Below are positions 39,101 to 47,034 of a stretch of 64,000 bases of DNA, piece by piece (position 1 is the first letter of the stretch; each line of letters opens with the position of its first letter). A program made the translations under genes and the position numbers. This DNA is from Caulobacter sp. Root1455 (lineage in GTDB: Bacteria; Pseudomonadota; Alphaproteobacteria; Caulobacterales; Caulobacteraceae). The notes beneath the pieces were generated by a model. That model made no database searches. It was not told where the DNA came from and saw only the letters and a program-made list of their open reading frames with translations. The DNA is taken from contig NZ_LMFQ01000005.1 of NCBI RefSeq assembly GCF_001426905.1, positions 169-64,168 on the forward strand, read 5' to 3'.

Positions 39101-39641
39101 CGGGGTCGAGCTCTACCAGCAGATGCTGGAGGACGCCGTGGCCGAGCTGCGCGAGCGCCAGGGGGCCGAGGCCCTGCTGGAGGACCGGGGCTGGTCGCCG
39201 CAGATCAACACCGGCGCGGCCGTGATGATCCCCGACGACTATGTGCCCGACCTCAATGTGCGCCTGTCGCTCTATCGCCGCCTGTCGGAAGCCGAGAAGG
39301 CCGCCGACCGCGAGGCCCTGGCCGCCGAGATGATCGACCGCTTCGGCCCGCTGCCGCCCGAGACCGACAGCCTGCTCAAGGTCGTGGCCATCAAGGGCCT
39401 GTGCCGCGAGGCCAATGTCGCCAAGATCGACGTCGGCCCCAAGGGCGCGGTCGCCAGCTTCCGCAACGACATCTACGCCGAGCCGCTGGCCCTGATGCAG
39501 TTCGTGGCCAAGAACAACGTCGTCTGGAAGGTGCGTCCCGACCAGAAGGTGGTGATCAAGGGCGAGTGGGACACCCCGGCCCAGCGGCTGGACGCGGCGG
39601 AGAAGATCCTGACCCAGCTGGTCAAGCTGGCGAAGGTCTAG
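36177..39641 (+). CDS. mfd: transcription-repair coupling factor Mfd
   Basis: A 1154-residue ATP-dependent translocase. The N-terminal UvrB-like region is followed by the RNA polymerase-interacting domain (PGDLVVHIDHGIGRYEG), the RecG-like helicase motor with GDVGFGKTEVA, VDEEQHFGVKHKE and IRGRVGRS, and the C-terminal autoinhibitory domain. Mfd displaces stalled RNA polymerase and recruits UvrA. ATG 36177 is chosen over a TTG 10 codons upstream. Its last 4 bases overlap the convergent YafY stop. Confidence 0.96.
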   Translation: MAYDAKQIAKASGSLTLAGAPEGFDALVMADIARSRGGLTAFVARDTARASAFIDALKFFAPEIEAVLFPSWDCLPYDRIGPSAGVAAVRMATLHRLAEGLGKDKPAMLVTAAPALLQRVPEKSVLLRASYSAKVGAVVDVKDLERYFAINGYSRASTVSERGEFAIRGGVIDVYPPAAEEPVRLDLFGDTLESIRAFDPETQRSTRQLREIQLLPVSEALLDKEGVSRFRNGYIRAFGAPGDDPLYATISEGGRRAGLEHWLPLFYERMATLFDYLPDGALVGIDHQVTESRDERLAMIADAYDARASADRKSAYRPLAPDALYLTAKEWDAAVADRPNRKFTPFQPQGLDVVDMGAKLGRTFAAERAQDSVNLFQATADHATSLAGQGKRVLFASWSEGSSERLGTMLADHGLKKIPYAAYWQAAKANDPKTPQRVVLPLDNGFETDSLAVISETDILGDRLARPRKKRRAANFLAEASALTPGDLVVHIDHGIGRYEGLKTLDVQGAPHDCLDLLYGGEAKLYLPVENIDLLTRYGTDAENVQLDKLGGAAWQGRKAKAKERLRVMAEGLIQIAAARQLKSVEETDPPHGVFDEFCARFPYEETDDQLSAIHDVLEDLSSGKPMDRLICGDVGFGKTEVALRAAFVVAMSGKQVAIVCPTTLLARQHYKTFKDRFQGWPVKVTRLSRLVTGKEASETREGLANGQFEIVVGTHAILSKQVSFKDLGLVIVDEEQHFGVKHKEKLKELRADVHMLTLTATPIPRTLQMALSGIREMSIIATPPVDRLAVRTYISPFDPVTLREALLREKYRGGQAYYVVPRIKDLEDIEKFLRVQVPEIKYVVGHGQMAPTQLEDVMTAFYEGQYDVLLATTIVESGLDIPSANTLIVHRADMFGLAQLYQIRGRVGRSKARAYAYLTTPNEKQITLSAEKRLKVLQSLDSLGAGFQLASHDLDQRGGGNLLGDEQSGHIKEIGVELYQQMLEDAVAELRERQGAEALLEDRGWSPQINTGAAVMIPDDYVPDLNVRLSLYRRLSEAEKAADREALAAEMIDRFGPLPPETDSLLKVVAIKGLCREANVAKIDVGPKGAVASFRNDIYAEPLALMQFVAKNNVVWKVRPDQKVVIKGEWDTPAQRLDAAEKILTQLVKLAKV

Positions 39642-40603
39642 TCGGCGTAGAGCACCGCCAGTTCGGTCGCCGTCTGGCGCAGGCGCTCGCGCAGCGCCGG
39701 CGGCTCCAGCACCTGGGCCTCGACGCCCAGGCGCAGGAAGTCGGCGGCGGCGTGGTCGATGGACTCGATGGGCACGACGACCTCGCAGGTCTCGCCGTCC
39801 AGCGTCGCCAGGGTCTCGGCCGCGATCCGGGCCTGGGTCGCGCCCAGATAGGACAGGCGCTTGAGCCCCGCGCGGGTCAGGCGCAGGCGGGCATCTCCCG
39901 TGAAGATCTCGGCCTCGAAACGCTGGGTCGAGGCGGTCCAGAAGGCTTCGAGATCGAAGTCGGCCGGGCGCTCGAAGACCTCGTCGCCCACGGTCAAGGC
40001 CTGGATATTGGAGACGCGGTAGACGCGCGGCTCCGCGCTTCCCGCCAGCGCCGCCAGGTACCAGGTCCCGCCCTTGAGGATCAGGCCCAGCGGCGACAGC
40101 GATCGCTCGACCACGCCTTTCCAGCTGTCGTAGCGCACCGCGATCCGCCGGCAGGTCCAGACCGCCTGGGCCAGGGCCGGCAGCCGGGCGGCTTCCTCGG
40201 CGTCGCGATACCAGCCGACGGGGTCCAGGTGGAAGCGGCTGGAGATCCGTTCGGCGGCGGCCTGGCGCTCGGCCGGCAGGGCGGCCAGCAGCTTCAGCTG
40301 GGTGTTGGCCATCACCTCGCTCAGGCCCAGCTGGGCGGCGGGACCCGCCAGGCCGCCCAGGAACAGGGTCTCGGCCTCCGCGTCGGTCAGACCGGTCAGG
40401 CGGGTGCGATAGCCGTCCAGCAGGGCGAAGCCGCCGCCGGGACCGCGATCGGCATAGACCGGCGCGCCGGACAGGCTCAGCGCGTCGATGTCGCGATAGA
40501 TGGTGCGCACCGAGACCTCGAACTCGGCCGCCAGCACCTCGGCGGTGAGGCGCCCCCGGGTCTGCAGCAGCATCAGGATCGAGAGCAGGCGGCTTGAGCG
40601 CAT
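39638..40603 (-). CDS. YafY-type WYL-domain transcriptional regulator
   Basis: A 321-residue regulator with an N-terminal HTH_11 winged helix (LSILMLLQTRGRLTAEVLA, TIYRDIDAL) and a C-terminal WYL ligand-binding domain. The sequence WYLAALAG matches the WYL core, and a late WCX-type domain follows. It diverges from the DUF1579-like/NIPSNAP/SRPBCC genes. A perfect 9-bp inverted repeat lies in the shared promoter, so it probably regulates them and itself. Confidence 0.88.
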   Translation of the reverse strand: MRSSRLLSILMLLQTRGRLTAEVLAAEFEVSVRTIYRDIDALSLSGAPVYADRGPGGGFALLDGYRTRLTGLTDAEAETLFLGGLAGPAAQLGLSEVMANTQLKLLAALPAERQAAAERISSRFHLDPVGWYRDAEEAARLPALAQAVWTCRRIAVRYDSWKGVVERSLSPLGLILKGGTWYLAALAGSAEPRVYRVSNIQALTVGDEVFERPADFDLEAFWTASTQRFEAEIFTGDARLRLTRAGLKRLSYLGATQARIAAETLATLDGETCEVVVPIESIDHAAADFLRLGVEAQVLEPPALRERLRQTATELAVLYAD

Positions 40604-40624
40604 GTTTTCGATCCTAGCCGAAAA

Positions 40625-40647
40625 TACCTGACAATAGATGTCAGGTA
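40625..40647. promoter_or_regulatory. WYL-regulator operator, inverted repeat
   Basis: TACCTGACA-N5-TGTCAGGTA, a perfect 9-bp inverted repeat 22 bases upstream of the YafY start and 45 bases before the divergent gene. Palindromes with a CTGACA...TGTCAG core are common beside YafY-type regulators. A second palindrome, TTTTCG-N8-CGAAAA, sits at 40605-40624 nearer the regulator's start. Confidence 0.6.
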
Positions 40648-40691
40648 GGCGCGCCTACACCCCTTTCATCGCACCCGACGAAAGGCCCAGC

Positions 40692-41183
40692 ATGACCGCC
40701 TCCGACGACACGCCCGCCGGCGCCCACGCCTTCGATTTCCTGCACGGCCGCTGGCGCATCGTCCATCGTCGGCTGAAGCAGCGCCATGTCGGCGCCCAGG
40801 ACTGGGACGTGTTCGGCGCCGCCGCGACCTGCGAACCGCGCCTGGGCGGCCTGGTCAATGTCGAGGAGATCGCCATGCCCGAGCGCGGCTTCTCCGGCGT
40901 CTCCCTGCGCAGCTTCGACCTGGCGACCGGCCTGTGGTCGATCTGGTGGATCAGCAGCCTGGAGGGCCGGCTGCGGCCGCCGGTGACCGGCGGATTCAAG
41001 GACGGCGTGGGCTTGTTCGAGGGCGACGACCTCGACGGCGACCGGGCGGTCCGCGCCCGCTACGTCTGGTCCGACATCACCCCGCGCTCGGCCCGCTGGA
41101 CCCAGAGCTTCTCGCTGGACGGCGGCGCGACCTGGGAGGCCAACTGGATCATGGACTTCACGCGTTCGGAGGACGCGGCATGA
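40692..41183 (+). CDS. DUF1579-like protein
   Basis: A 163-residue protein with AFDFLHGRWRIVHRRL at the N terminus, a beta-barrel-like pattern, and ARWTQSFSLDGGATWEANWIMDF near the end. This is typical of DUF1579/calycin-like proteins, of unknown activity. A short AAAGG precedes the ATG. It is the first of three genes likely controlled by the divergent YafY regulator; the NIPSNAP start overlaps its stop (ATGA). Confidence 0.75.
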   Translation: MTASDDTPAGAHAFDFLHGRWRIVHRRLKQRHVGAQDWDVFGAAATCEPRLGGLVNVEEIAMPERGFSGVSLRSFDLATGLWSIWWISSLEGRLRPPVTGGFKDGVGLFEGDDLDGDRAVRARYVWSDITPRSARWTQSFSLDGGATWEANWIMDFTRSEDAA

Positions 41184-41893
41184 GCCTGAGCCAGGCCGTG
41201 ATCGAGCTGCGCCAGTACCGGATGAAACCGGGGCGACGCGACGACCTGATCGCGCTGTTCGAGCGCGCCTTCGTCGAGAGCCAGGAGGCCGAGGGCATGA
41301 GCCTGATCGGCCAGTTCCGCGATCTCGACGCGCCCGGTCATTTCGTCTGGATGCGCGGCTTCGACGACATGGCGGCCCGCAGGGCGGCGCTGGAGGCCTT
41401 CTACGGCGGCCCGGTCTGGCGGGCTCATCGCGAGGCCGCCAACGCCACGCTCGCCGACAATGATGACGTCCTGCTGCTGAAGCCGCCCGTGACCGCCGCG
41501 CGCTTCGACCTGCCGCCGCGCGGGCCGGCGGGAGCGGACCCGGGCCCCGCGTCCCTGATCGGCGTGACGATCCAGGCCCTGGACGGCCCGCCGGGACCGG
41601 ACTTCGCCGAACGGTTCGAGGCGGAGGTCCGTCCGGCCCTCGAGGCTGCCGGGGCGTCCGTCGCCGGTTGGATGCTCACCGAGGCGGCCGAGAACACCTT
41701 TCCCCGCCTGCCGGTGCGGGAAGGCGAGACCGTGCTGGTCTGGGTCGGCCGCTTCGCCGACGCCGCGGCCCATGCCGATCATCTGGCCCGCGCGGAAAAG
41801 GCGGGTCTGGGCGACGGTTTCGGCGTGGTGTCCAAGCGGGGCGTGATCCAGCGGCTGCGCCTGGCGCCGACGGTCCGTTCGCGGCTCAGATGA
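41180..41893 (+). CDS. NIPSNAP-family protein
   Basis: A 237-residue protein with the NIPSNAP start VIELRQYRMKPGRRDDLIALFE and MRGFDDMAARRAALEAFYGGPVW (read in parts). These are ferredoxin-like folds whose bacterial roles are unclear. It overlaps the upstream gene by 4 bases and is followed by an SRPBCC gene after 72 bases. A second, weaker ferredoxin-like half covers about residues 125-237. Confidence 0.82.
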   Translation: MSLSQAVIELRQYRMKPGRRDDLIALFERAFVESQEAEGMSLIGQFRDLDAPGHFVWMRGFDDMAARRAALEAFYGGPVWRAHREAANATLADNDDVLLLKPPVTAARFDLPPRGPAGADPGPASLIGVTIQALDGPPGPDFAERFEAEVRPALEAAGASVAGWMLTEAAENTFPRLPVREGETVLVWVGRFADAAAHADHLARAEKAGLGDGFGVVSKRGVIQRLRLAPTVRSRLR

Positions 41894-41965
41894 CCGGGTC
41901 CGGATCCCGCCAGCCGTCGGCCCGCTGATTTGCCAGAGTCTGGGAAACCTCGAGAGGAGATTTCC

Positions 41966-42358
41966 ATGGCCACGATCACCAAGTCCGTCGATGTCGCGCG
42001 CGCGCCAGGCCAGGTCTGGGACGCGGTGCGCGACTGGGGTCACGTCCATCAGCGCCTGTGTCCCGGCGTGCTGACCGACTGTCAGGTGGAGGGGGAGGCC
42101 CGGATCGTCACCTTCGCCGCCGGCCTGGTCGCTCGCGAGCTGATCGTCGCGGTCGACGAAGAGACCCGCCGCCTGGTCTGGTCGGTGGTCGGCAGCCCGC
42201 TGCTGACCCACCACAACGGCGCCATGCAGGTGCTCAAGGAAGGCGAGGGCAGCCGCATCGTCTGGATCGCCGACCTGCTGCCGCATGACGCGGCCGAGCG
42301 GGTCGCCGGCTTCATGGACCTGGGTTGCGCGGCGATGAAGACGACGCTGGAGGGATGA
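41966..42358 (+). CDS. SRPBCC-family (START-like) protein
   Basis: A 130-residue polyketide-cyclase/START-like fold with the usual SVDVARAPGQVWDAVRDW start and the long C-terminal helix (DLGCAAMKTTLE). These proteins bind hydrophobic ligands; substrate unknown. GAGAGGAGA lies about 5 bases before the ATG. Ends before a 7-bp terminator-like hairpin shared with the convergent DsbA-type gene. Confidence 0.8.
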   Translation: MATITKSVDVARAPGQVWDAVRDWGHVHQRLCPGVLTDCQVEGEARIVTFAAGLVARELIVAVDEETRRLVWSVVGSPLLTHHNGAMQVLKEGEGSRIVWIADLLPHDAAERVAGFMDLGCAAMKTTLEG

Positions 42359-42366
42359 GACGAGGT

Positions 42367-42389
42367 CCTCCCCCGTTAGGGGAGGGTTT
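42367..42389. terminator. bidirectional terminator-like hairpin
   Basis: CCTCCCC-CGTTA-GGGGAGG with a T-rich tail (GTTTGGTTT) on the plus side lies between the convergent SRPBCC and DsbA-type genes. It could end the plus-strand transcript. It also has the CCTCCCC/GGGGAGG core of the palindromes in the suf operon, so it may be a reduced copy of that repeat. Confidence 0.5.
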
Positions 42390-42393
42390 GGTT

Positions 42394-43038
42394 TCAGGCC
42401 GCCTGTTCAAGCGCCTTGTCTATGGCCTGGGCGATGTTCTCCGGGCTCTCGGCGCCGACGACCGCCAGCTTGCCGCCGAAGATCGCGAACGGCACGCCGG
42501 TGATCCCGCCCTGGACGGCCATGGCGTGCTCGCGGGCGACGGTGTCCTTGTCCGCGCCCTCGGAAAGCAGGCGCAGGATCACCACCGGATCCATGCCCGC
42601 CGCCTCGCCGATCTGCGCCAGCACCACGGGGTCGCCGATGTCGCGACCTTGCGTGAAATAGGCCGCGAACAGCGCCTCGACGACAGCGTCCTGCTTGCCC
42701 GCCCCATGCGCCCAGCGGATCAGGCGATGGGCGGCGCTGGTGTTGGGCGACAGTTCGATGGCGTCGAAATCGAAGACGATGCCTTCCTCGGTCCCAGCCT
42801 CGACCAAGGCCGTGTGCACCGCCTTCAGCTTCAGGGCGTCCTTGAACTTGCCGGCCATATAGGCTTTGCGATCAACGCCTTGCTCGGGAAGGCTCGGGTC
42901 CAGCTGATAGGGCCGCCAGACGATCAGCGGCTCGACGTCGGGCCGCAGGGCCACGGCCGACTTCACCCGCCGCCAGCCCAGATAGCACCAGGGACAGACG
43001 ACGTCGGCGACGAGGTCGATCAGCAGCGGCTGGCCCAT
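42394..43038 (-). CDS. DsbA-family oxidoreductase, FrnE type
   Basis: A 214-residue thioredoxin-fold protein with the CPWC active site at residues 15-18 (VVCPWCYLG), a helical insertion, and the cis-Pro loop GITGVPFAIFGG. FrnE-type proteins are cytoplasmic oxidoreductases; no signal peptide is present. AAGGA lies about 7 bases before the ATG; the longer open frame runs into a repeat and is rejected. Confidence 0.88.
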   Translation of the reverse strand: MGQPLLIDLVADVVCPWCYLGWRRVKSAVALRPDVEPLIVWRPYQLDPSLPEQGVDRKAYMAGKFKDALKLKAVHTALVEAGTEEGIVFDFDAIELSPNTSAAHRLIRWAHGAGKQDAVVEALFAAYFTQGRDIGDPVVLAQIGEAAGMDPVVILRLLSEGADKDTVAREHAMAVQGGITGVPFAIFGGKLAVVGAESPENIAQAIDKALEQAA

Positions 43039-43089
43039 GGCGCGGTCCTTCAAGAGAGAGCGAACGCCCCAGCACCTAGGGACGTCCTC

Positions 43090-43167
43090 GTCCTTCGACA
43101 AGCTCGGGATGAGGACGATTGCCGGCGCGCCGCCTTGAAAATCCTCATCCCGAGCTTGTCGAAGGAC
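43090..43167. repeat. pair of 26-bp inverted repeats
   Basis: The 26 bases at 43090-43115 (beginning GTCCTTCGACAAGCTCGGGA) are the exact reverse complement of 43142-43167, with a 26-base spacer. The element lies between popA and the DsbA-type gene. Very similar palindrome units (CTTCGACAAGCTC.GGATGAGG) are dispersed in many alphaproteobacterial genomes, so this is an intergenic repeat that could also act as an RNA hairpin. Confidence 0.85.
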
Positions 43168-43188
43168 TAGGATTTCGTGCGTCGGGCT

Positions 43189-44514
43189 CTAAGCGGAGTG
43201 ACGCTGCAGGGCCTGGGCGGCGGCGCGTTCCAGGGCGTGGACGGCGCTCTCGCCGGCCTCGATCTGGGCCACGCCGATGTCGAACTCGCAGACGAACGGC
43301 GGGCGGTCGTCGCCGGCGTCGAAGGCCGTGCAGCCGATCACCGCGGCGATCCGCTCGGCGGCCGCGCGGCCGGCGGCGTTGTTGGTGGCGGGCAGGGCCA
43401 GGGCGAAGACCTCCGGCGCCAGGCGCGCGGCGGTGTCCTCGACCCGCACCAGCCGTCCGACCATCGAGCCGATCTGCGGGATGGCGCGGTCCAGCCAGCC
43501 GTTCTTGCGGGCCCAGACGGTGTCGGGCTTGTCGGCCACCCGCAGCACGCAGATCGACAGCGGTCGCGCGCGCTCGCGCGCGGCCCCGGCCAGGCGGACC
43601 AGGTGGGCGGCGAACAGGTCGCGGGTGAACAGGCCGGTGGCGGCGTCCATCAGGCCCGAGCTGCGGGCCTTCTCCAGCGCGCCGCGAATGGCTTCGCCGC
43701 GGCGATAGTTGCGGGCCAGCTCGATGACCCGCTTGGCGGTCTCGATCTCGGCCGTCTCGGGCGAGGCGACGTCGGACACGCCCCGATGGAAGGCCTCCGA
43801 CATGGTCACATGGCTCTCGGCCTTCAGATACAGCAGGGCCGGAATGTGGAAGAGGCGGGTGTTGCGGCGCATGCCGGCCGCGATCGACAAGGCTTCCTGC
43901 TGATTGTCGCCGGCCCACAGCACCACGGCGTCGAAAGCCCGCTCGTGCAGATAGTCGAAGGCCGTATAGGCGGTGAAGGCGCCGACCACGTCGGCCCCGC
44001 TGCGGCTCAGGGCGTTGGACAGGGCCAGGAACTGCGGGGCCGGCTCGCCGATCGCCAGGATGCGGAACGGTTCAGCCTGGGGCTCGGGCAGGTCCAGCCG
44101 CCGGCCGCGATCGCCGAACGTGGCCAGGCGGAGCTCGAACTCCTCCTCGGCGATGGCGGTGCGGACCAGGGATTCCAGGCGCAGCACGGCCTGGCTGGGA
44201 TGCAGGGGCGGCGACAGCGTCAGGTCGAAGGCCTGAAGGTGGCCCTCCGTCCCGGGTTCGCCGATGGCGATGACGGGCAGGCGGCGCGGGGCCACCGCCG
44301 CCTTCAGGCGGCGCGACAGGGAATGGGCGTCGGGACCGGCGCTCTCCAGGTCGACGATCACCGCCTCGATGTTCAGGTCGCCCAGGGCGGCGAGGGCGGC
44401 GTAGGGGCCACGCGCGGTGATGGTCCGCCAGCCGAGCTTGTCGAGCCCTTCGGACAGCGGCCCCGCGCGGGAATCGTCGCGCGCCACGATCAGGATTCGG
44501 GCGTTCACCGCCAA
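43189..44514 (-). CDS. popA: cyclic-di-GMP effector PopA (REC-REC-degenerate GGDEF)
   Basis: A 441-residue protein with two receiver-like domains and a C-terminal GGDEF-like domain. D55 sits at the first receiver's acceptor site (VIVDLES). The GGDEF motif is degenerate (APEVF, residues 366-370), but the allosteric RxxD I-site R357-V-E-D360 is intact exactly 5 residues before it. In Caulobacter, PopA binds c-di-GMP at this site and recruits CtrA to ClpXP at the cell pole. The TTG at 44514, with GGAGG 6 bases upstream, makes the arginine number 357; a GTG at 44508 is the alternative. Confidence 0.88.
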   Translation of the reverse strand: MAVNARILIVARDDSRAGPLSEGLDKLGWRTITARGPYAALAALGDLNIEAVIVDLESAGPDAHSLSRRLKAAVAPRRLPVIAIGEPGTEGHLQAFDLTLSPPLHPSQAVLRLESLVRTAIAEEEFELRLATFGDRGRRLDLPEPQAEPFRILAIGEPAPQFLALSNALSRSGADVVGAFTAYTAFDYLHERAFDAVVLWAGDNQQEALSIAAGMRRNTRLFHIPALLYLKAESHVTMSEAFHRGVSDVASPETAEIETAKRVIELARNYRRGEAIRGALEKARSSGLMDAATGLFTRDLFAAHLVRLAGAARERARPLSICVLRVADKPDTVWARKNGWLDRAIPQIGSMVGRLVRVEDTAARLAPEVFALALPATNNAAGRAAAERIAAVIGCTAFDAGDDRPPFVCEFDIGVAQIEAGESAVHALERAAAQALQRHSA

Positions 44515-44720
44515 CTCAAGCCTCCGCCCCGGATACCGGTATCGCTCGACGACGCGGCGTCCTCGAGATTCGACGCTGCAACATAGCAGAGGCCGCCCCG
44601 CCTCATAGGTGCGCATCGCCGCAGGCCTGTGAACAGACAAACGCTCTTGCCTGACCGAAGGGCAGGGTCGTTCTAGTGGTTCGAGAGACAAACGCCGCGA
44701 GAGTCGGCCGGGAGGAACAT

Positions 44721-45857
44721 ATGGCCCAGGGACCCCAAGGACCTTTGTCCGGCCTGAAGGTGCTGGAATTCGCCGGGATCGGTCCGGGACCGTTCTGCGG
44801 CATGTTGCTGTCGGACCTGGGGGCCGACGTCGTGCGGATCGACCGCAAGGGGTCGGGGCGCAGCTCGCCCGCCGACGTCACCGCTCGGGGTCGCCGCTCG
44901 GTGGCGCTGGACCTGAAGTCGCCGGCCGCGGTGGAGACCTGCCTGAAGCTGATGGAAGGCGCCGACGGGATCATCGAGGGCTTCCGTCCGGGCGTCATGG
45001 AACGCCTGGGCCTGGGCCCGGACCTCGCCCTGGCCCGCAATCCCAGGCTCGTCTACGGCCGCATGACCGGCTGGGGCCAGACCGGTCCCTACGCCAAGGC
45101 CGCCGGCCACGACATGAACTACATCGCCATCACCGGCGCCCTGGCGGCGATCGGCACGCGGGACAAGCCGGTGCCGCCGCTGAACCTGGTCGGCGATTTC
45201 GGGGGCGGGGCGCTTTACCTGGCCTTCGGCCTGCTGGCCGGCGTGATCCACGCCCGCGCCACCGGCCAGGGCCAGGTGATCGACTGCGCGATGAGCGACG
45301 GCGCGGCCTCGCTGATGGCCATGTTCTACGGCTTCAAGGCCGGCGGCATGTGGGGGGATGCAAGGCGCTCCAACCTGCTCGACGGCGGGGCGCACTTCTA
45401 CGACACCTATCAATGCAGCGACGGCAAGTGGATCTCGATCGGCTCGATCGAACCGCAGTTCTACCTGCTTCTGCTTGAAAAGACGGGGATCACCGACCCG
45501 CAGTTCCAGCACCAGATGAGCCGCGAGGAGTGGCCGCAGCTTCGCGAGAAGCTGGCGGCGGTGATCGCCACGAAGACTCGCGACGACTGGTGCGCCCTGA
45601 TGGACGGCACCGACGTCTGCTTCGCCCCGGTCCTGACCATGGACGAGGCCCCGGCCCACGCCCACAACGCCGCCCGCCAGACCTTCGTCGAGGTGGCCGG
45701 CGTGACCCAGCCGGCCCCGGCCCCGCGCTTTTCGGCCACCCCCGGCGCGATCCAGGGCCCGCCGCCAAAGATCGGGGCCGACAACGACGCGGCGCTGGGC
45801 GACTGGGGCTTCTCGGCCGACGCGATCGCCGCGCTGAAGGCGCAGGGCGCGCTCTGA
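44721..45857 (+). CDS. CaiB/BaiF CoA-transferase, alpha-methylacyl-CoA racemase type
   Basis: A 378-residue family III CoA enzyme. The N terminus reads [17 protein letters not shown]. The racemase-type catalytic residues appear as His in [10 protein letters not shown] and Asp in [11 protein letters not shown], which favours alpha-methylacyl-CoA racemase over formyl-CoA transferase. It would epimerise branched acyl-CoAs for beta-oxidation. GGAGGAACAT precedes the ATG. It diverges from popA. Confidence 0.87.
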   Translation: MAQGPQGPLSGLKVLEFAGIGPGPFCGMLLSDLGADVVRIDRKGSGRSSPADVTARGRRSVALDLKSPAAVETCLKLMEGADGIIEGFRPGVMERLGLGPDLALARNPRLVYGRMTGWGQTGPYAKAAGHDMNYIAITGALAAIGTRDKPVPPLNLVGDFGGGALYLAFGLLAGVIHARATGQGQVIDCAMSDGAASLMAMFYGFKAGGMWGDARRSNLLDGGAHFYDTYQCSDGKWISIGSIEPQFYLLLLEKTGITDPQFQHQMSREEWPQLREKLAAVIATKTRDDWCALMDGTDVCFAPVLTMDEAPAHAHNAARQTFVEVAGVTQPAPAPRFSATPGAIQGPPPKIGADNDAALGDWGFSADAIAALKAQGAL

Positions 45858-45981
45858 ACGACCTTCTCCTGACAGCGGCATTCAGGTCCGGTTCAGCCGG
45901 CGAGGTCTAAACCTGATCTCGCAACCGGCCGTCGCGCCACCCGTCCCTCGATGCGGCGATCGGTTCAGGTTCGTCCTGCGG

Positions 45982-46016
45982 AGACCCGCCGCTTTCCCTG
46001 AAGCGGCGGGTCTTTG
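45982..46016 (+). terminator. intrinsic terminator
   Basis: A perfect 13-bp stem (45982-45994 with 46001-46013) with a 6-base loop is followed by TTGTG. It lies 125 bases beyond the racemase stop and before the YihY gene. The strong GC stem fits a Rho-independent terminator, though the T-run is short. Confidence 0.75.
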
Positions 46017-46083
46017 TGCCTGAGCCAATGTTTTTTCGGCGGTGAGCTTGCGTCGACGCGGCGCCGAGGTCAGTTTCCGCCGC

Positions 46084-47034
46084 ATGAAATCCCCCCAGGA
46101 CCGTCTTCGCTTTCGGGACCTCGATCTCGATCCGATCCATTGGGTGAGCGAGATCCTGCGCGTTCTGGGCCTGGCCCTGCAGCGCCTGTGGGGCCGCGAC
46201 GTGATGCTCTATGTGGGCGGCGTGTCGTTCTTCATCCTGCTGGCGGTGTTTCCCGGCCTGGCGATCCTGATCGGCATGTTCAGCCTGTTGCTGACCCCGG
46301 AACAGGCCGCCTTCCAGGCCGACAAGCTGTCGTTCCTGATGCCGTCCGGCGCCCGGCCGATCTTCCAGAGCGAGCTGGCCCGACTGGCCTACGCGCCGGA
46401 GAAGGCCGTTTCCGCGCAGAGCGCCGTGGTGTTGGTCATCGGCCTCTACGCCGCCCATCGCGGCTTCAAGGCGCTGCTGGCCGGCCTGTCCTTCATCCAT
46501 GACGAGGAGGACCAGCGCGGCTTCTTCGGCTTCAACTTCATGGCCCTGGTGGTGCTGGTCGCCGCCTTCGTGCTGCTGTTCGTGCTGTCGGGCGTGTTCC
46601 TGACCTTCCGCCTGCTGGCCAGCACCCTGAACCTGCGCCCCCTGGCCGGCGTGTCATGGATCCAGAGCGAATGGACCTGGGCCAGCCTGGGCCTGATGTT
46701 GGGCATGACCCTGATCTACCGCTACGCCATGTCGCGCGCCCCGGTCGGCTGGCGCGCCTCGACGACCGGGGGCTTCGCCGCGGCGGTGATGTGCGTCTTC
46801 ATGTCGTGGGCCAGCGCCTTCTATGTCGAGCAGGTGGCCCATCTGGGCGCGACCTACGGCTCGATCTCGGCGGTGATCATCTTCCTGATCTGGCTGTCGT
46901 GGAGCGTCAACGCCGTGTTCTTCGGCGGCGCCCTGGCCACCGAGATGGAGATCGCGCTCGATGAGCGGCCCCGGGCCCTGCTCGAGGGCCCCAAGGCCAT
47001 TCAGCTCAAGGCGCCTTCGCCACCAGAAAGCTGA
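46084..47034 (+). CDS. YihY/BrkB-family inner membrane protein
   Basis: A 316-residue protein with about six membrane spans (first at VMLYVGGVSFFILLAVFPGLAILIGMF, read in parts; also FMALVVLVAAFVLLFVLSG and ISAVIIFLIWLSW) and the family's FFGGALATEMEIA end. The family was once called RNase BN but is a membrane protein of uncertain transport role. The start is placed at ATG 46084; an upstream GTG at 46042 is possible. It overlaps the convergent tusA by 29 bases. Confidence 0.82.
   Translation: MKSPQDRLRFRDLDLDPIHWVSEILRVLGLALQRLWGRDVMLYVGGVSFFILLAVFPGLAILIGMFSLLLTPEQAAFQADKLSFLMPSGARPIFQSELARLAYAPEKAVSAQSAVVLVIGLYAAHRGFKALLAGLSFIHDEEDQRGFFGFNFMALVVLVAAFVLLFVLSGVFLTFRLLASTLNLRPLAGVSWIQSEWTWASLGLMLGMTLIYRYAMSRAPVGWRASTTGGFAAAVMCVFMSWASAFYVEQVAHLGATYGSISAVIIFLIWLSWSVNAVFFGGALATEMEIALDERPRALLEGPKAIQLKAPSPPES

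Noticed and set aside
43039..43101. N-terminal extension of the DsbA-type protein
   Set aside because: It would be encoded partly by the 26-bp inverted repeat; the internal ATG with AAGGA upstream gives the normal family start.
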